A DNA stretch of 64,000 bases, from contig JAAOMT010000436.1 of NCBI GenBank assembly GCA_016748015.1, positions 1,942,866 through 2,006,865 on the forward strand, in the 5' to 3' direction. Source of the DNA: Geosiphon pyriformis (lineage: Eukaryota; Glomeromycota; Glomeromycetes; Archaeosporales; Geosiphonaceae). Below are positions 48,230 through 60,094 of this stretch, one piece after another. The position numbers and the translations under genes were made by a program. A model generated the notes under the pieces. It was not told where the DNA came from and did not search any database. It was given only the letters and a program-made list of their open reading frames with translations. How positions within the stretch are numbered: position 1 is the stretch's first letter; every line of letters starts with the position of its first letter.

Positions 48230-48747
48230 ACAATCTGTTAGCATTTCCATTTTTTTTTCTTTTTTTGTAATGTATTGTATAATTAAATGGTGAAAGTTCT
48301 ATTTTTCATCTAACATAACAATTATCTCCAAATTTTTACTTCTGGATTGAAGTCAATTCTTTGTGATCAGTATAAACATTAAATTTTTGACTCAAGTATT
48401 CTTTCCATTTGATGACAGCCTAATAGATAGCTAAGTGTTCTAATGCTAGTGTTCCATAGTTTCTTTCAGCTGAACTTAAGCTTCTATTGGCATAAGCTAC
48501 TGGGTGTTCTTGTCCATCCAGCTCTTTTTAAGATAATACAGCTCCTAATGCTTGGCCAGATGCATCAGTAGTAATGATGAATAGTTTGCTGTGGTTTGGA
48601 TAGATTAATACTGAAGCTTGAATAAGTTTTCTTCTTAGTATGTTAAAGGCTTTTTGTTGAATTTCAGTCCATTCATATTTGGTGTTCTTTGTTTGAAGTT
48701 GATGTAGTGATTGAGTTATTTTGGAAAAGTTTTTAGTAAAATAGCAG
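48230..48747 (-). pseudogene. RNase H fragment of family B, cut by family C
   Basis: Reads F-T-K-N-F-S-K-I-T-Q-S-L from the RT end, then W-T-E-I-Q-Q-K-A-F-N-I-L, L-F-I-I-T-T-D-A-S-G-Q-A-L-G-A-V-L and H-P-V-A-Y-A-N-R-S-L-S, the usual Ty3/gypsy RNase H. The upstream RT is absent; the family C LTR starts at the next base. Confidence 0.85.
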
Positions 48748-49717
48748 TGTTACCAGAGATTTTTGGTCTCTTTTCTTGAATGTTGTTAATGTTAATTTGC
48801 TGTGAATTCACATTCTTAGAAAGTAGTTGGACCTCTAATAACTGAATTTATTTTCAAATTATCTTCTATAATTTGAACTGCTGGGCTTATAAGTAGAATG
48901 ACCAATTCCTTGCCAGTTACTTTATGTAGTTACATTGTAGTAAATGTCAACTCTTTCCCAAGAATTGCTCATCTGGAAGCTCACTAAAAATGTGTAGTTA
49001 CTTTGCTGTGAAAGTCAACTCTTTTACAGGAATCTTGTCTGTAAGCTACCCCAATGATTGTGATAAGAAAAGAAAGAAAAATAAAAGAAATGTAAAAGAA
49101 ATAAGATTTTATTAAAGGAAACGTTTTCTATCCAGGCCTGGAGTCACTAACAGATTATTAAAATTGGTAGTTAATCAATTTCAAAATGTTAGTTGTGTTG
49201 AGGAAATTTCAAGTATAATAATTTAAAGATTTGGTTTTCGAATATTTAATTTTTATTTGAATATATAAAAGGTGATTTGTTTTAATTAAGATATCTAAAG
49301 TAAGATGCTATGGTAAGATACTATAAGAAGATACATTTTTTTGAAGAGAGAAGCTTTTCTTTTATACAACTTGTTGTAATACTAATCTTTGAACTTGCAC
49401 TTTTCTTTTTGCTATAATTTGGGTAAACTAAAGATACATTTCGGCAAACTACAAGTTATTTCACTGAACTATTGATTATTTCGGCCAATTTTCATTAATT
49501 TCGGCGAATTTTAACTATGTTAAATGGTTCAGGGTATTGTGTAATTTGATCATCTTAATTTCTAGAGTACAAATCGGATTATTGATTGAGTAATGATATT
49601 TGATAATTTGATTAAATAATAAGTGATAATCGAAATAATAATAATATATGCTAATTAATAATAGAAATTATAAGGGTAATTTCATGCTAATTAATAGCTA
49701 GAATTCTACTGATAACA
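48748..49717 (-). repeat. 3' LTR, family C
   Basis: 970 bases, TGTTACCAGAGATTTTTGG ... TACTGATAACA, matching the solo LTR 41098-42107 throughout. The shorter tandem array accounts for part of the length difference. Confidence 0.92.
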
Positions 49718-50405
49718 TAATCTCCTCCTCAAGACTGAGCTCCGTCCAAGTCCAAGTACTATCTGTAATGTTAAGATAGTGGTCCAAGATAATTGAAGTA
49801 ATCTGGTCTGAAAATTGTTGAAATTTCAGTTCTGTGAGCTTTCCAATATATTGAATCTTCATTGGGTAGAGTATTGGGTTTTGCAGGACGTTTTCACAAG
49901 TATTGAATAAATTATAGAGTCTAAATGCTGCTCTAAGTTTGTAGCAAGTGTTTGTTGATTCAGCTGTTGTCTTGAATTCATTGTGAATTTGTTTTTGTAT
50001 AGTCTTAGAAGTAATGTTGGTTGTTTTAAGTTCTAGTTTTCGTTCATAAAGTGTTTTTCCAATATGAAAATATCTATATATAAGAGTATGTTCATTGTTC
50101 TGTTTATTAAGAAATAGTAGAAGTTTTTGTTATATTGTAGCATTTGGTGGAATGTCAATAGAAGCAAATAAAAAATTTTCTTTTAGTGCTTGCTTCAAAA
50201 GTTCTGGTAATTGATTTCCAGAGTAACTTTTTGTTTTTCTTTTATAGAGGTGATAATTATGAGAATTATTTACTACTGGGGCTGTGGTTTTTTTCTGAAT
50301 GTAATTAATTTGACTTCTATTAATCGTTATAGATAAGTCAGGAAGTGTTTTCAAAGCTAACATTAATTTTTGGAATATTTGTTGAATATTTTGGGGAATA
50401 ATCAT
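49718..50405 (-). pseudogene. ORF3, family C, nearly intact
   Basis: About 229 codons with one visible internal stop, starting M-I-I-P-Q-N-I-Q-Q-I-F and ending S-L-E-E-E-I-M-L next to the LTR; the purine run GAGGAGGAGATTA overlapping its end is the polypurine tract. Features include L-P-D-L-S-I-T-I-N, P-N-A-T-I, I-Y-R-Y-F-H-I-G-K-T-L-Y-E-R-K, T-S-K-T-I-Q-K-Q-I and R-L-Y-N-L-F. No known domain recognised; predicted helical and hydrophilic, without a signal peptide. It shares spacing and pattern with the family A ORF3. Confidence 0.65.
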
Positions 50406-50568
50406 GATAAAAAAATGACTAACTAATAAACAAAATTTGAAAAAGAATAAAGAAAATTATTTTTGGGTATAGGGTTTTTATTTGTTTTTGGGTTTGAATG
50501 TTTTTAATTATTTTACTATTTTTGATTTATGTTTTGTGTATTTTAAAGGGGTTTGTAAAAATGTTAAA

Positions 50569-51960
50569 TTAAGTGTTCAAGTTTGGTTGTTGTTTTATTA
50601 TAATTATTGGTTCTAAATTTCGGGGAATATTTTCAGAATTAACTAAAGAGGAATGTATACTAATTTGTGGAATTAATGGTTCAGGATTGTTTCTGGAATA
50701 ATAGTGTTTCAATCTATTTCTATGTGCAACTTTTGCTAGTACTTTGTTATTAAGTCTTAACTTGTATGAGCTATTGCCTAAAATTTCATAAATATAAAAT
50801 GGTTCATCCCATTTATGTTCAAATTTTCCACTCCATTGTTTTTTAGTCTTAGTTCTGTGTAAGAAAACTTTATTTCCAACTTTAAATTCGTTGGTAATTG
50901 GTGACAGTTTGTTGTTATGTTTTTTTTTGTAAGGCTTAGAAGTGTTCAATATGAGTGGCTGCTATGTGTCTTTTTTCTTCCAATGTACTAAGGAAAGTAT
51001 CATTAATTAGTTGTACTGGATATGTTTTCATTGTGAAATTAATTGGTAATGTTGCTGTTCTTCCATAAGTAAGATCAAATAGTGTGTGTTTTATAGTATT
51101 TTGTTTTAGTGTTCTGTATACTAATAACACTAATGAAATAAAGATATTCCATTCCTGTTCAAAATTTGTTGAAACTTTGGCTAAAGATTCACACAATGTT
51201 CTATTGAATTATTCTATAAGTCCATTTGTTTAAGAGTGATAAGATGATGATAGAAGTCTTTTGATATTAAATCATTCACAAATTTTTTGTATCAAGTTGT
51301 TCACAAAATGTATTCTTTAATCAGATAAAAGTTTGATTGGACATCTATGTCTACAAATAATGTCTTCATAGATGAAATTTGCTACTGATTTTGCATCTGC
51401 TCTTAGAATGGCTCTAGCTTTAAGCCATTTGGTAAGATAATTTACTGCAACTGCAATATAATAATTTTCTTGGGTTGTAATAGGTAATGGTCCAACTAAA
51501 TTAATTCCAACTCTGTCAAAAGGTTGTCCAACTTTGATTAGATTTAAAGGTTCTGTGGGGTGAGTTCCTTCTCTTTTTTAACAACTATTACAAGATTCTA
51601 CATATTGTTGAATGTCTTTTTACATGAGAGACCAAAAATAATGTTCAAGTGTTCTTTGAATTGTTCCATTTTTTTCCAAGTGTGCTGAAAAAGGATCTGT
51701 GTACATGTTGTATAAGATTGTTTCTTTTTTATTCTTTTGTATTAATTTGAGTGATTGCTTTGGATTTCTGCGATTTTTGTAATAGATTTTGTTATGGTGT
51801 ATGAAATATTGTTTGGATTGGTGTTGTAATTAATGTTTTTTATTTGAAAACCAATTTTTTGGTATAGTAAGAGTTTCTAAATAGTTTTTAAGATTGTTGT
51901 AATTTCTGGGATCTATTGTTGTTTTGTTATTTGTTGGTAGGTTGGTAAGTTGTAGTGAAT
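50569..51960 (-). pseudogene. Integrase relic, family C
   Basis: Zinc end S-C-N-S-C, catalytic positions reading G-I-N-L-V-G-P-L (Asp lost to Asn), L-L-S-D (Asp kept) and N-G-L-I-E (Glu kept). 50936-51196 and 50569-50949 are open and carry the C-terminal K-V-F-L-H-R-T-K, K-W-D-E-P-F-Y-I-Y-E-I-L and S-Y-K-L-R-L. No chromodomain is visible. Confidence 0.85.
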
Positions 51961-53190
51961 TTATTGGTGTTATTAATCTTGTCTTATTCTTAAGAAACTA
52001 TTAACATTGGTGTGTAATTTTTCTGGTTTGTGGTGTACAATATATTTGTAATCTGCTAAGAAATCATTTCATTAAGATTGTTTAACACTTTGTTCAGTTT
52101 TTTTTTTATTGAGCCATTTGAGACCAATATTGTCAGTTATAATGTTAAATTCTTTTCCATTCTTTAGATATTGTTGAAAATATTTAAGAGCCCAAATGAC
52201 TATGGTAGCTTCTAATTCAGTTAAGCCATATTTGAGTTCTGTTGGCTTGAGTGTTCTATTGGCATAGACAATGATTTGTTTTTGGCTATTTTCATTTAAT
52301 TGTAATAAGATGGCATCAAATACTATATGTGAGGCATTAGTGACTGAGTAAGCAAGAACTGGAGCTGTTGTTAGTTTTGTTTTGAGAATTTTAAAAGCTT
52401 TTTGTTGTTCTTTAGTCCATTAATATGGCACGTTTTTGTTGATAAGATAATTGAATGGTTTGGCAATTTTTAAGAATCTTTTTATGAATTTTTGATAATA
52501 GGAGGCTAATCCTACAAATTCTCATAGCTCTGTGGTATTTTTGGGAGTTTGAAAGTTTTTGACAGCACTAATTGTTCCAAGATTTGGTTTGACTTTATCT
52601 TTGTTAACAATGTGTTCAAGAAAGATTAAACTTGTTTTTCTAAAGTAACATTTCTCAATGTTCAACTTTAATCCTGCTTTCTGTAATTATTGAAAAACTT
52701 TTCACAAGTGAATGAAATAAGCTTCAAAACTTGGTGAGTATACATTAGTGTTATCTAGATAAACAACTACTGATTGCTATAAGAGTCTTTTATATACAAC
52801 ATTCATGAGTTATTGAAATGTTGCTGGTATATTGCAGAGTTCAAAAAGCATAACATTAAACTCATAGTTCCCTCCTTGAGTGGTAAATGCTGTTTTGGGT
52901 CGATTTTTTGGGTTCATTTTGACTTGCCAGTATCCACTTTCTAAGTCTAAAGTTAAGAAGAACTTGGCTTTTCCTAAGACATCTAACATATCATCAATTC
53001 TTGGAAGAGGGTAGACATTTCCAATTGTCATATTGTTGAGCTGACAATAATCTACACAGAATCTGATTTTTCATTTTTTCTTTTTAACAAAAACTACTGA
53101 TAAGGCCCAAGGATTTCTTGATAGTTGAATCAATCTGTTATTAAGCATTTTTTGGATCTTTTCTCTGATAAATTGGTGGCTAGCAGATGG
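51961..53190 (-). pseudogene. Reverse transcriptase and RNase H relic, family C
   Basis: 52810-53031 is open: Y-P-L-P-R-I-D-D-M-L-D, F-L-T-L-D-L-E-S-G-Y-W-Q-V, F-G/E-L-C-N-I-P-A-T-F-Q. The box at 52750-52761 reads Y-L-D-N. RNase H follows down to about 52000 with V-Y-A-N-R-T-L-K-P-T-E. Several stops. Confidence 0.88.
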
Positions 53191-53193
53191 AAC

Positions 53194-54190
53194 TCAATAG
53201 GCTTGTTGTTGTTTTGGTAGAGCATCTTCTGTGTAAATCTGATGTTGAACAATATCAGTTTTTCCAAGGTCATTGTTGTTTTTTGCAAATATATCTGCAA
53301 ATTCAGCTATCAGTTGTTTCAATTGTCTTTGTTGTTGGGATTCTAAGGAATTCATGTTGATTTGAGAGAGTTTTTCTTTCAACAGATAATAGTTTTCAGT
53401 AGTAGGAGTAATGTTTGAATTTGAAAGTAAAGTATGTCTTATAATTTCGATGAAATTAGAGACAATTTGAGGGTTTTTATTTTGGAAGATATTGCTGTGT
53501 ATAATTTCAATTTTTAATTTATTTAATAAGACAATAGAGTAATTATTGGGGTTGTAAAATATAACTCGAAATTTTTTTATTCCTTTGGAAATATAAACAT
53601 TTGAGATTGAGATTTCATGCTTTAAACAGATTTGTTCATTAGATTCAAAGATTTGTTGGGTAGTGGTGGGTTTTGAGCAAGTGTAAATTTCGTGATATTC
53701 TCCAAAAAATAAAATAGTAATTGGTTGAAGAAGTTGAAATATCTGGTGAGATTTATTCTGTACATTGAGAGCTATGTTTACTGGCACTGTAAATCGTCCA
53801 ATTGAACCAAAACCTTGAGTTCTTCTTTCACTTTTTCCCAATTGTTCTCTGTTCTTAACTGATTGTAAACCCAAAATGTTGATTAAGGGTAAGTAAATTG
53901 CTTGGGCAATTTTTTCAGCATGTTCAATCCTGAATGGTTTGTCTGTTTTATTTTGCAACATAATGGTAATGTTTTCATTATATCTTGCATCTATGACTCC
54001 TCCTTTGACATTGATTTCTTTGCTTGCCAATAATAATTGGGAAGCAATTTGTACTATTGTTTCTGGTGGTATTTCAAAAGCAATTCTAAGGTTAATTTTG
54101 GTTAAGGATTTTGGTTGAAGAACCAAAGTATTTTTGCCAAGATATCTTAAATCATATCTTGTATCAATTTCATGGACTTTTTCTGGTTTT
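53194..54190 (-). pseudogene. dUTPase-like domain and linker upstream of RT, family C
   Basis: The 310-codon open stretch 53194-54126 starts inside a dUTPase-like domain. Visible motifs in order: D-T-R-Y-D-L-R (motif 1, family A-G-x-D-L), A-S-Q-L-L-L-A (motif 2, family S-R-S-S-L/G), G-G-V-I-D-A-R-Y (motif 3, family G-x-I-D-x-x-Y), E-K-I-A-Q-A-I (motif 4) and Q-G-F-G-S-I-G-R (motif 5, family G-F-G-S-T-G). Spacing is right for a trimeric dUTPase, about 130 residues, at 53790-54190. Trimeric dUTPases convert dUTP to dUMP and limit uracil in cDNA. Several motif residues are changed, so activity here is unlikely. The remainder is the linker to RT. Confidence 0.75.
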
Positions 54191-54379
54191 ATTTTTTTTC
54201 CATTGTTGTCAAAATATTTGAGTTATATAGCAGACTGGTTTTCAGTAAGATAGATTGGTGTGGTTGTAATTTTTTCTTTTGTTTCCAGTTTTCCAAATTC
54301 AATTTCTTCCTGGTCATTTTTGCTGAGTAAGAGGATGCTAAGAGCATAGCATTCTAGACACTATTTGTCATCACAAAAC

Positions 54380-55000
54380 ATGATGTATTCTTTACACAAT
54401 TGAATGTTTATTTGCTCTAATTGTTGAATTTGAGCTTCTTGGATTGGATATGTGTGGTTTGTAATTTAGTGGTATGTCTCTACTTTATCTTCATAGTTGA
54501 ATCCAGCTAATTTCATTGTATATTCAATGTACTCAGCTTCTTTTATTTGGTGGACATCTTTCTGTATGGCTTCATTAATTAAAGCCATTGCTAAATTAAA
54601 GATTATTTCAGCATTATAAGAATAGTGATAAAGTTTGTTAAGAGCTCTGTTGTATGCTGCATCAAAAGGTGTTCTTCTTTTAACTTTTTTCGAAATTGAT
54701 AGGGCATATTGGCAGGTTTGGTCACATACTCCTTTTCTCATTGCAACATTAATCCAATTGTATTCTTCTGATAGCATATCTCTACATGTGAGACAAGATG
54801 TGTTGTTCTATTTTCCACTTCTTTTTGGGAATTCAAATTGTTCTCTATGGCATGTTTTACAAAAGTAGCAAATGTGAGTTTCATATTCTTCTTTTGAGGA
54901 AATACAGGCTTTCATAGATGAAAGCTTCTTTTTGCAATCTTTACATTTTAGTGGGATGTATGATAGTTCTTTTTGTAGTTCTGGTGTGAAATACCTAACC
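54380..55000 (-). pseudogene. Cysteine-rich region between protease and dUTPase, family C
   Basis: Minus strand reads K-C-K-D-C-K-K-K-L-S-S-M-K-A-C, then H-I-C-Y-F-C-K-T-C-H-R, then S-C-L-T-C-R-D (after one stop), then a helical segment (54466-54777) and later F-C-D-D-K and C-L-E-C. Four C-x2-C pairs suggest zinc binding. Not recognised as a named domain. Confidence 0.55.
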
Positions 55001-55218
55001 TTCTTCTATTTTCTTGTTTCTTCAAAAATTTTTTGTTCTGTTTCCCCAGCCCAATTGAATATTGATCCAAGAGCCATGTAAGTCTTAGTGAATGGCATTT
55101 CTTTTTTCTCTTCAAATTCAAATACTGGGGCTTTTTCTGATTGTTTGTTAAAAGTACCACAAGTAGCAGGTACTATAGTATATTGTTCTTGGTATGAGAT
55201 TTTTAGTTCTTGAGTTTT

Positions 55219-55731
55219 CTAGTCTAAGTTTGCATTGGCCTTAAGAAGCCAATCATTTCTAACAAGAACTTGGTATTGGGATATATTCATAACTAGAACT
55301 TTGACTGAAATGGTAATTCCATTAATAGTGAATGGAAAATTGTCAATTTCTCCTACTGGTCTCTTTTTTATACCATCTGCTGTAACAATTACAGTTTGGG
55401 CTGGTCTATTGACATTTCGATTGAGTTGTTGTATTAATTGGTAGGTGATGATACTTTCAGTGAATCTACTGTCTAGAATTAATTGAATAGGCTTTCCTTT
55501 TATTGTAGCTTCAGTGTACATAGCAGTGATAGCTTTTTGTTCATTGACTGCTGTATTGCTAAGCAAGAATGGTGATTTATTTGCTTTGAATTTGAATAAA
55601 AATATATCTGAAAGGTTAGTATTTTGGACAATTTGGGCTGGTAGAATAGTATTGTTGGAAGGGTTTGATTTTGGTGCTGCAACTTTACTTTCAGAAAGTG
55701 CAATTTGTTGAAAATCCGATTCTTCAGACAT
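55219..55731 (-). pseudogene. Aspartic protease region, family C
   Basis: Open over 170 codons. The core reads I-Q-L-I-L-D-S-R-F-T-E-S-I-I-T where a retropepsin has D-S/T-G: Asp kept, Gly changed to Arg. Later G-E-I-D-N-F-P-F-T-I-N-G and V-L-V-R-N-D-W-L (family V-G-x-D-W-L) follow the usual order. Confidence 0.85.
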
Positions 55732-55734
55732 TGT

Positions 55735-57525
55735 AAAATAACTGGATTGAGTGTGATAATGATTGAGTCTTTGTTGACCAGAATTTCAAAGAACCAACTG
55801 GTTATTTGGGTTGATTCTGTTGTTGCTATTCTGAAATTGATTTTGGGGTGTGAATTGGTAATGTTGAACCAATCTTCTGGCTAGTACTTGATATTGTTGA
55901 ATGGATGGTGTTTGATATTGCTGAATTGGTAAAGGTTGCTGATATTGTTGCTGCATTGATTGTGAAGCTGGTTGATAGTAACTGTTTTGATTTTGTGGTC
56001 TTGGTGAATAATAAGTTGGTGGTAGAGGTCGATAATAAGATTGTTGTAATGAAGAGTAATGTTAATTACTCCTGTTTTGTTGGTCTCTTTGTAATTTTCT
56101 GCAATTTTGTTTTCAATGCTCTGAGATTCCACAGTAATGGCAATTTTGAAGTTGGTTGTTGGATGGTGATCTAAAATTGTTCTGGTTGCATCATTGTGAG
56201 AGTTGGTATTTTTGTGATTGTTTTTGCTTTTGTTGTTGATTTGTAAAGTAGCTTTCAACTTTTTTTGTGAGTTGGTCTATTTTCCCTTCAGCTGCTAAGC
56301 TGGTTTTTTCAATAGCTAGGTTAATAAGTTTGGTGTGGTTTGCTTTTTTTATTGCCATTTCATAGTTTTTTGCATGTCTAATGGCAGTTGCTAAGTCTGT
56401 TTGTGCATGTGAACAGACTTTCTTAATCAATTTGTCTTTTAATCCTGCTATGAATTAATCCAGAATCTGGGCATCAGAATAGTAGTCATTGGTTTCCAAT
56501 TGTCAAATTCATTGAAGAAGTTTGTTGAATCTCCCAAAATAGGTCATAACAGTTTTAGATGTTTCTTGTTTAATATTGCAAAAACAATTATGAAGAGTGA
56601 TAGAGGTGTTGTTGTTGGTAAATTGTTGTAAAAAAGCATCTTTGAATGCTTGCCAGTTTTCAAATGGTTCTTCTAAGTTTTCAAACTATTCTTTTGCAGT
56701 TCTTTGGAGAGAGTATGAGATTGCTTTGAGCATTCTTGCTGCATTCCAACCATTTGCATCTCCTGCTTTTTGAACTTTGTTAAGCCATTCTTGAGGGCTG
56801 GTATTATTGTTTTTACCAGTGAATTCTGAGATTTTTGCAATATAAGCAGTTGCCATTTCTTCTTTGTTTTCTGTAGTTTCTTCTTGTTTTGATTTAGTTT
56901 CTTTATTTTGCAAGTTCTCTGAATTATTACTTTCATTTTCTTGTAAGTAATCAATAATATTGGTGCTAGTTAATATGGGTTCCTGCTGTTGAGTAGGACT
57001 TTTAAGTAACTGAAAATCTTCTGGTCTTGAGAAATAGATAAGTGGTGAATTTGGTGTTTGTGGTTAAGCAAATGAAATTAGAAAGGGTGTAACTGAGAGT
57101 AGAAGTCTGGTGCTGGTTCCTTGTTCTGGAGTTTGCAAATGTTTGGCAGTTATTTTTGGTGTCTTTGGAGTGGTTGGGGTGATGTTTGAATGTTGCTTTT
57201 TTTGTTTGCCTTTGTTGCTTGTTTCTGTTTCTAATTCAAAGTCAATAAAGTATCTAGACTGTACTGGGTATTTTTTTTCACAATACTAAATAATGCTGTA
57301 GTTAAGTTTTTGGAAGTAGATTGCAAAAGTTTCACTGTTCAGGTTTTCTGTTTCCAATTGTGAATAGTGCACTAAATTATTGTAGAGATTGCTTCTAACT
57401 TTTAAAATGTTGTAGTTTCCAAAAAGATAATTGTTGATGCAGTTTTTGATATATTGGTATACTGATTTCTTGACAGCTTCAATTCCGTCTGGAATATTAA
57501 ATATTTGCTTACAGTGGGTGTAAAT
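55735..57525 (-). pseudogene. Gag relic, family C, 5' end missing
   Basis: Carries an N-terminal helical region (about 57525-57290), a Ser/Thr/Pro-rich linker, M-A-T-A-Y-I-A-K-I-S-E-F and P-Q-E-W-L-N-K-V (56686-56913), further capsid-like helices, and a zinc knuckle at about 56100-56160 reading C-H-Y-C-G-I-S-E-H with a stop in place of the usual aromatic residue and then K-Q-N-C. The LTR, primer site and first codons are lost at a junction with the family B protease near 57525. Confidence 0.82.
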
Positions 57526-57925
57526 GGGTACAATGATGCCATTGATTTCTATGGAGAGATCATTAATCTTGCCAATTGGAGTTTTGGTTACTCTATTAGC
57601 TGTTATGATTCTGGCACTGATAACATGATCAACTTGGTGACCTAATTGGTCTACAAATTGTTATGTGATGATACTGCCTGCTGAACTACTATCTAAGATT
57701 AGTTTTATAGCCTAACTATTAACTTTAACATCAGTGTACATGGCAGTGATGGGTTTCTCTTCGAGCATAACTCTATTAAACAACAGTATTTGTAATAATT
57801 CTTTGAATTCAAATGGGAAAATTGCTGTTAGCAATTCATTATTGGTTATAGTAGCTGAAGATATATTGCTAGTAAGTGATTTGTTTTGGTTAAATTCCCA
57901 GTTGTTGGATAAGGTGTCTTCTGGA
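57526..57925 (-). pseudogene. Aspartic protease fragment, family B
   Basis: Reads I-K-L-I-L-D-S-S-S-A-G-S-I-I-T-Q-Q, G-K-I-N-D-L-S-I-E-I-N-G-I-I-V-P-I and then switches into the family C gag frame. The catalytic Asp is kept and Gly is Ser. The C-terminal half of the protease is missing. Confidence 0.8.
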
Positions 57926-60032
57926 TTAATTAAAAGACTTAAATAGTTCTGAAAACTCAGGTTTTAAGTATATCCAGTTTCTGAACTTCACTGGCATGAT
58001 CTTAATAGCTAATTGGATAAACTGGGAATTAGTTGGTAGACAACCATCACCAATTTCTAGTTTTGGGTAACTCTTGATCTGGGATTTTCTAATATTATCT
58101 AAGCTGAGTTTGGTGACAGTGTGGAAATTTGTTGGGATTGATATATTATTTGTGGCTGCAGTTAATAAATAACTGGTGTTGAAGTTTGATAAATAAGTGG
58201 TTGATATATTGGCTGCTACATCATTAGTAGGTAGTTTTGATGATATGGTTCTGGGTTTGGTTGGTAACTCGGAGTTTGAAACTGGCAATTGGGGTTTTGA
58301 TATTGATTTCCCGATTATTGGTTGCTTATCTTTTTGTGATATTCCAACTGCAAATGTTCTTGTTTATCACAATAGTGGCAAACATGCATTTTTGGTTGCC
58401 ATTGTTGATTGGTTGATGATGCTGGATGTGATTGATTTTGGATGTAATTAGAGTTTTCTTGATTATTGTATTATTGAGGAGGTTGATAAATTGTCTAATG
58501 GTTGTTAGCTAAGTATTTTTCTAATTTCTGATTGATAAATTCACTGAATTGCTTCAATTTGGAATCCAAGTTAGATGATCTGTTCATTATTAAATTTATG
58601 GCTTGGGCATGATTAGCTTCAAGTTCAATTGCTTCAAAATCTCTGGTGTTTGTAATAATGGCTTAAAGGTCTGCTGGATGCAATAGGCATATACATTGGA
58701 GGATGCTACTGTGCAGGCCTCTAATGAATTGGTTTAGAATTTGTGGTGCTGTAAAATAATCAGTCTGTATGGCCTGAATTTGGTGCAGATTTTTGTGAAA
58801 GCATCTCAAGTAAGTAGTGACTGCTTCATTTTTTCTTTGCTTGATAATGGTAAAAGAGTTGGCCAATTGGTTGATGCTATTATTATTATTAAAATATTAC
58901 AGAAATGCAAGCTTAAATATATTAAAATCTTGAGGTTTGTTAACCAAGCTCTGATACCATGAGTTGATAGTATCTTGGAAGAAGTATAAAATAGCTTGTA
59001 TGGCTTGTGCATCATTCCATCTGTTGGCTGCAATGGTTTTTTCCATATTGTTCAGCCACATTTGGGCATTGTCTTCCTTGTCTGTGAATTTTTTAAGTTT
59101 TACTATTGGGGTGTAGACTATTGGATTCAAGTTTGGTTGTTGTAGTGGTTGAAATGATAATTGCTAAGGTAGTATTGGTGGCTATTAAAGTTGTTCAGCA
59201 ATTGAATCAATTGGTTGTTGATTAATGACAATTTTTGGAGATAAGTTTTGTTGATTAATTAACTCGAAGTTTGGATTGTTCAGAGTTTACTGGGTTTGAA
59301 TATTTGGAGTTTCAACTTCCAGATTTTCTGCAATCGAATTTTGATAATTAAATTCTTGATTTTTTTTTCTTTTTTTTCTGATGCCATTATCTTCTAAGGA
59401 CTTGTAGTTCCGAAATCTGGTGGAGATGGTGGTGATTGAAATCCTAATGGTGTTGGTAATTGCATTTTAAATCCTTCAAAATAATTGCCATAAGTTCTTA
59501 ATAATTTTGTTTTCTTTTGTTTACTTTGAAATGGTAGTTGTCCAAATATTGATGTCACATTTGATGTGAACACATCTGTTGATGTAATATTGATGGTACT
59601 TCTGGGTATTTAATGATATGATAGATATAGTGGAGATTCAATTCTTTGTTTTTTTCACATTGGTAATTGTATTCTTTTTGGAGTTGCTGCTAGTGTTTGT
59701 AACTTTCCTTTGCCTTTATCTGCATAGATAATGGAAAATTGTTGTTGGGTGTATCTTTTAATTTCTTGATTAATTTCTCTAATAATTAGTACAAAACTGT
59801 AATTTTATGGTAAGTTGGTGTGTTGAATTAATTCTGTATAAAAATTTTCTCTTGCTGATTTAATATCAACTGGTCTTTTCAGAAAATCTGTGATTCTTTT
59901 GTTGATGTAAAAGTTGAAGACTGATTCTGCTGGATAATGGTTGTTGGTTAAGCCTAATTGTTGGCTGTATTGTTGAAATAAGGATTTAGCAAATCCTAAA
60001 TGGTTTGTCTCTATTATTTCTGATTCTGCCAC
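57926..60032 (-). pseudogene. Gag relic, family B
   Basis: Starts M-A-E-S-E-I-I-E-T-N (60032), with 58897-59130 (N-P-I-V-Y-T-P-I-V-K-L-K-K-F-T, W-L-N-N-M-E-K) and 58663-58866 (T-T-Y-L-R-C-F-H-K-N-L-H-Q-I) forming the capsid-like core. The zinc knuckle at about 58335-58390 reads C-H-Y-C-D-K-Q-E-H with the last Cys changed to Tyr. Stops scattered. Confidence 0.82.
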
Positions 60033-60075
60033 TTTTGGACAATTGTTGTTGGTGCTGATTTTCTGTAGAATTATA

Positions 60076-60092
60076 CCTCACAGAAAGCACCA
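60076..60092 (-). promoter_or_regulatory. Primer binding site, family B
   Basis: Minus strand TGGTGCTTTCTGTGAGG two bases inside the 5' LTR; one base different from the family A site. Confidence 0.72.
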
Positions 60093-60094
60093 AA

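Noticed and set aside
55905-56174. Plus-strand 89-codon frame
   Set aside because: Antisense of the family C Gag Gln-rich linker and zinc knuckle.
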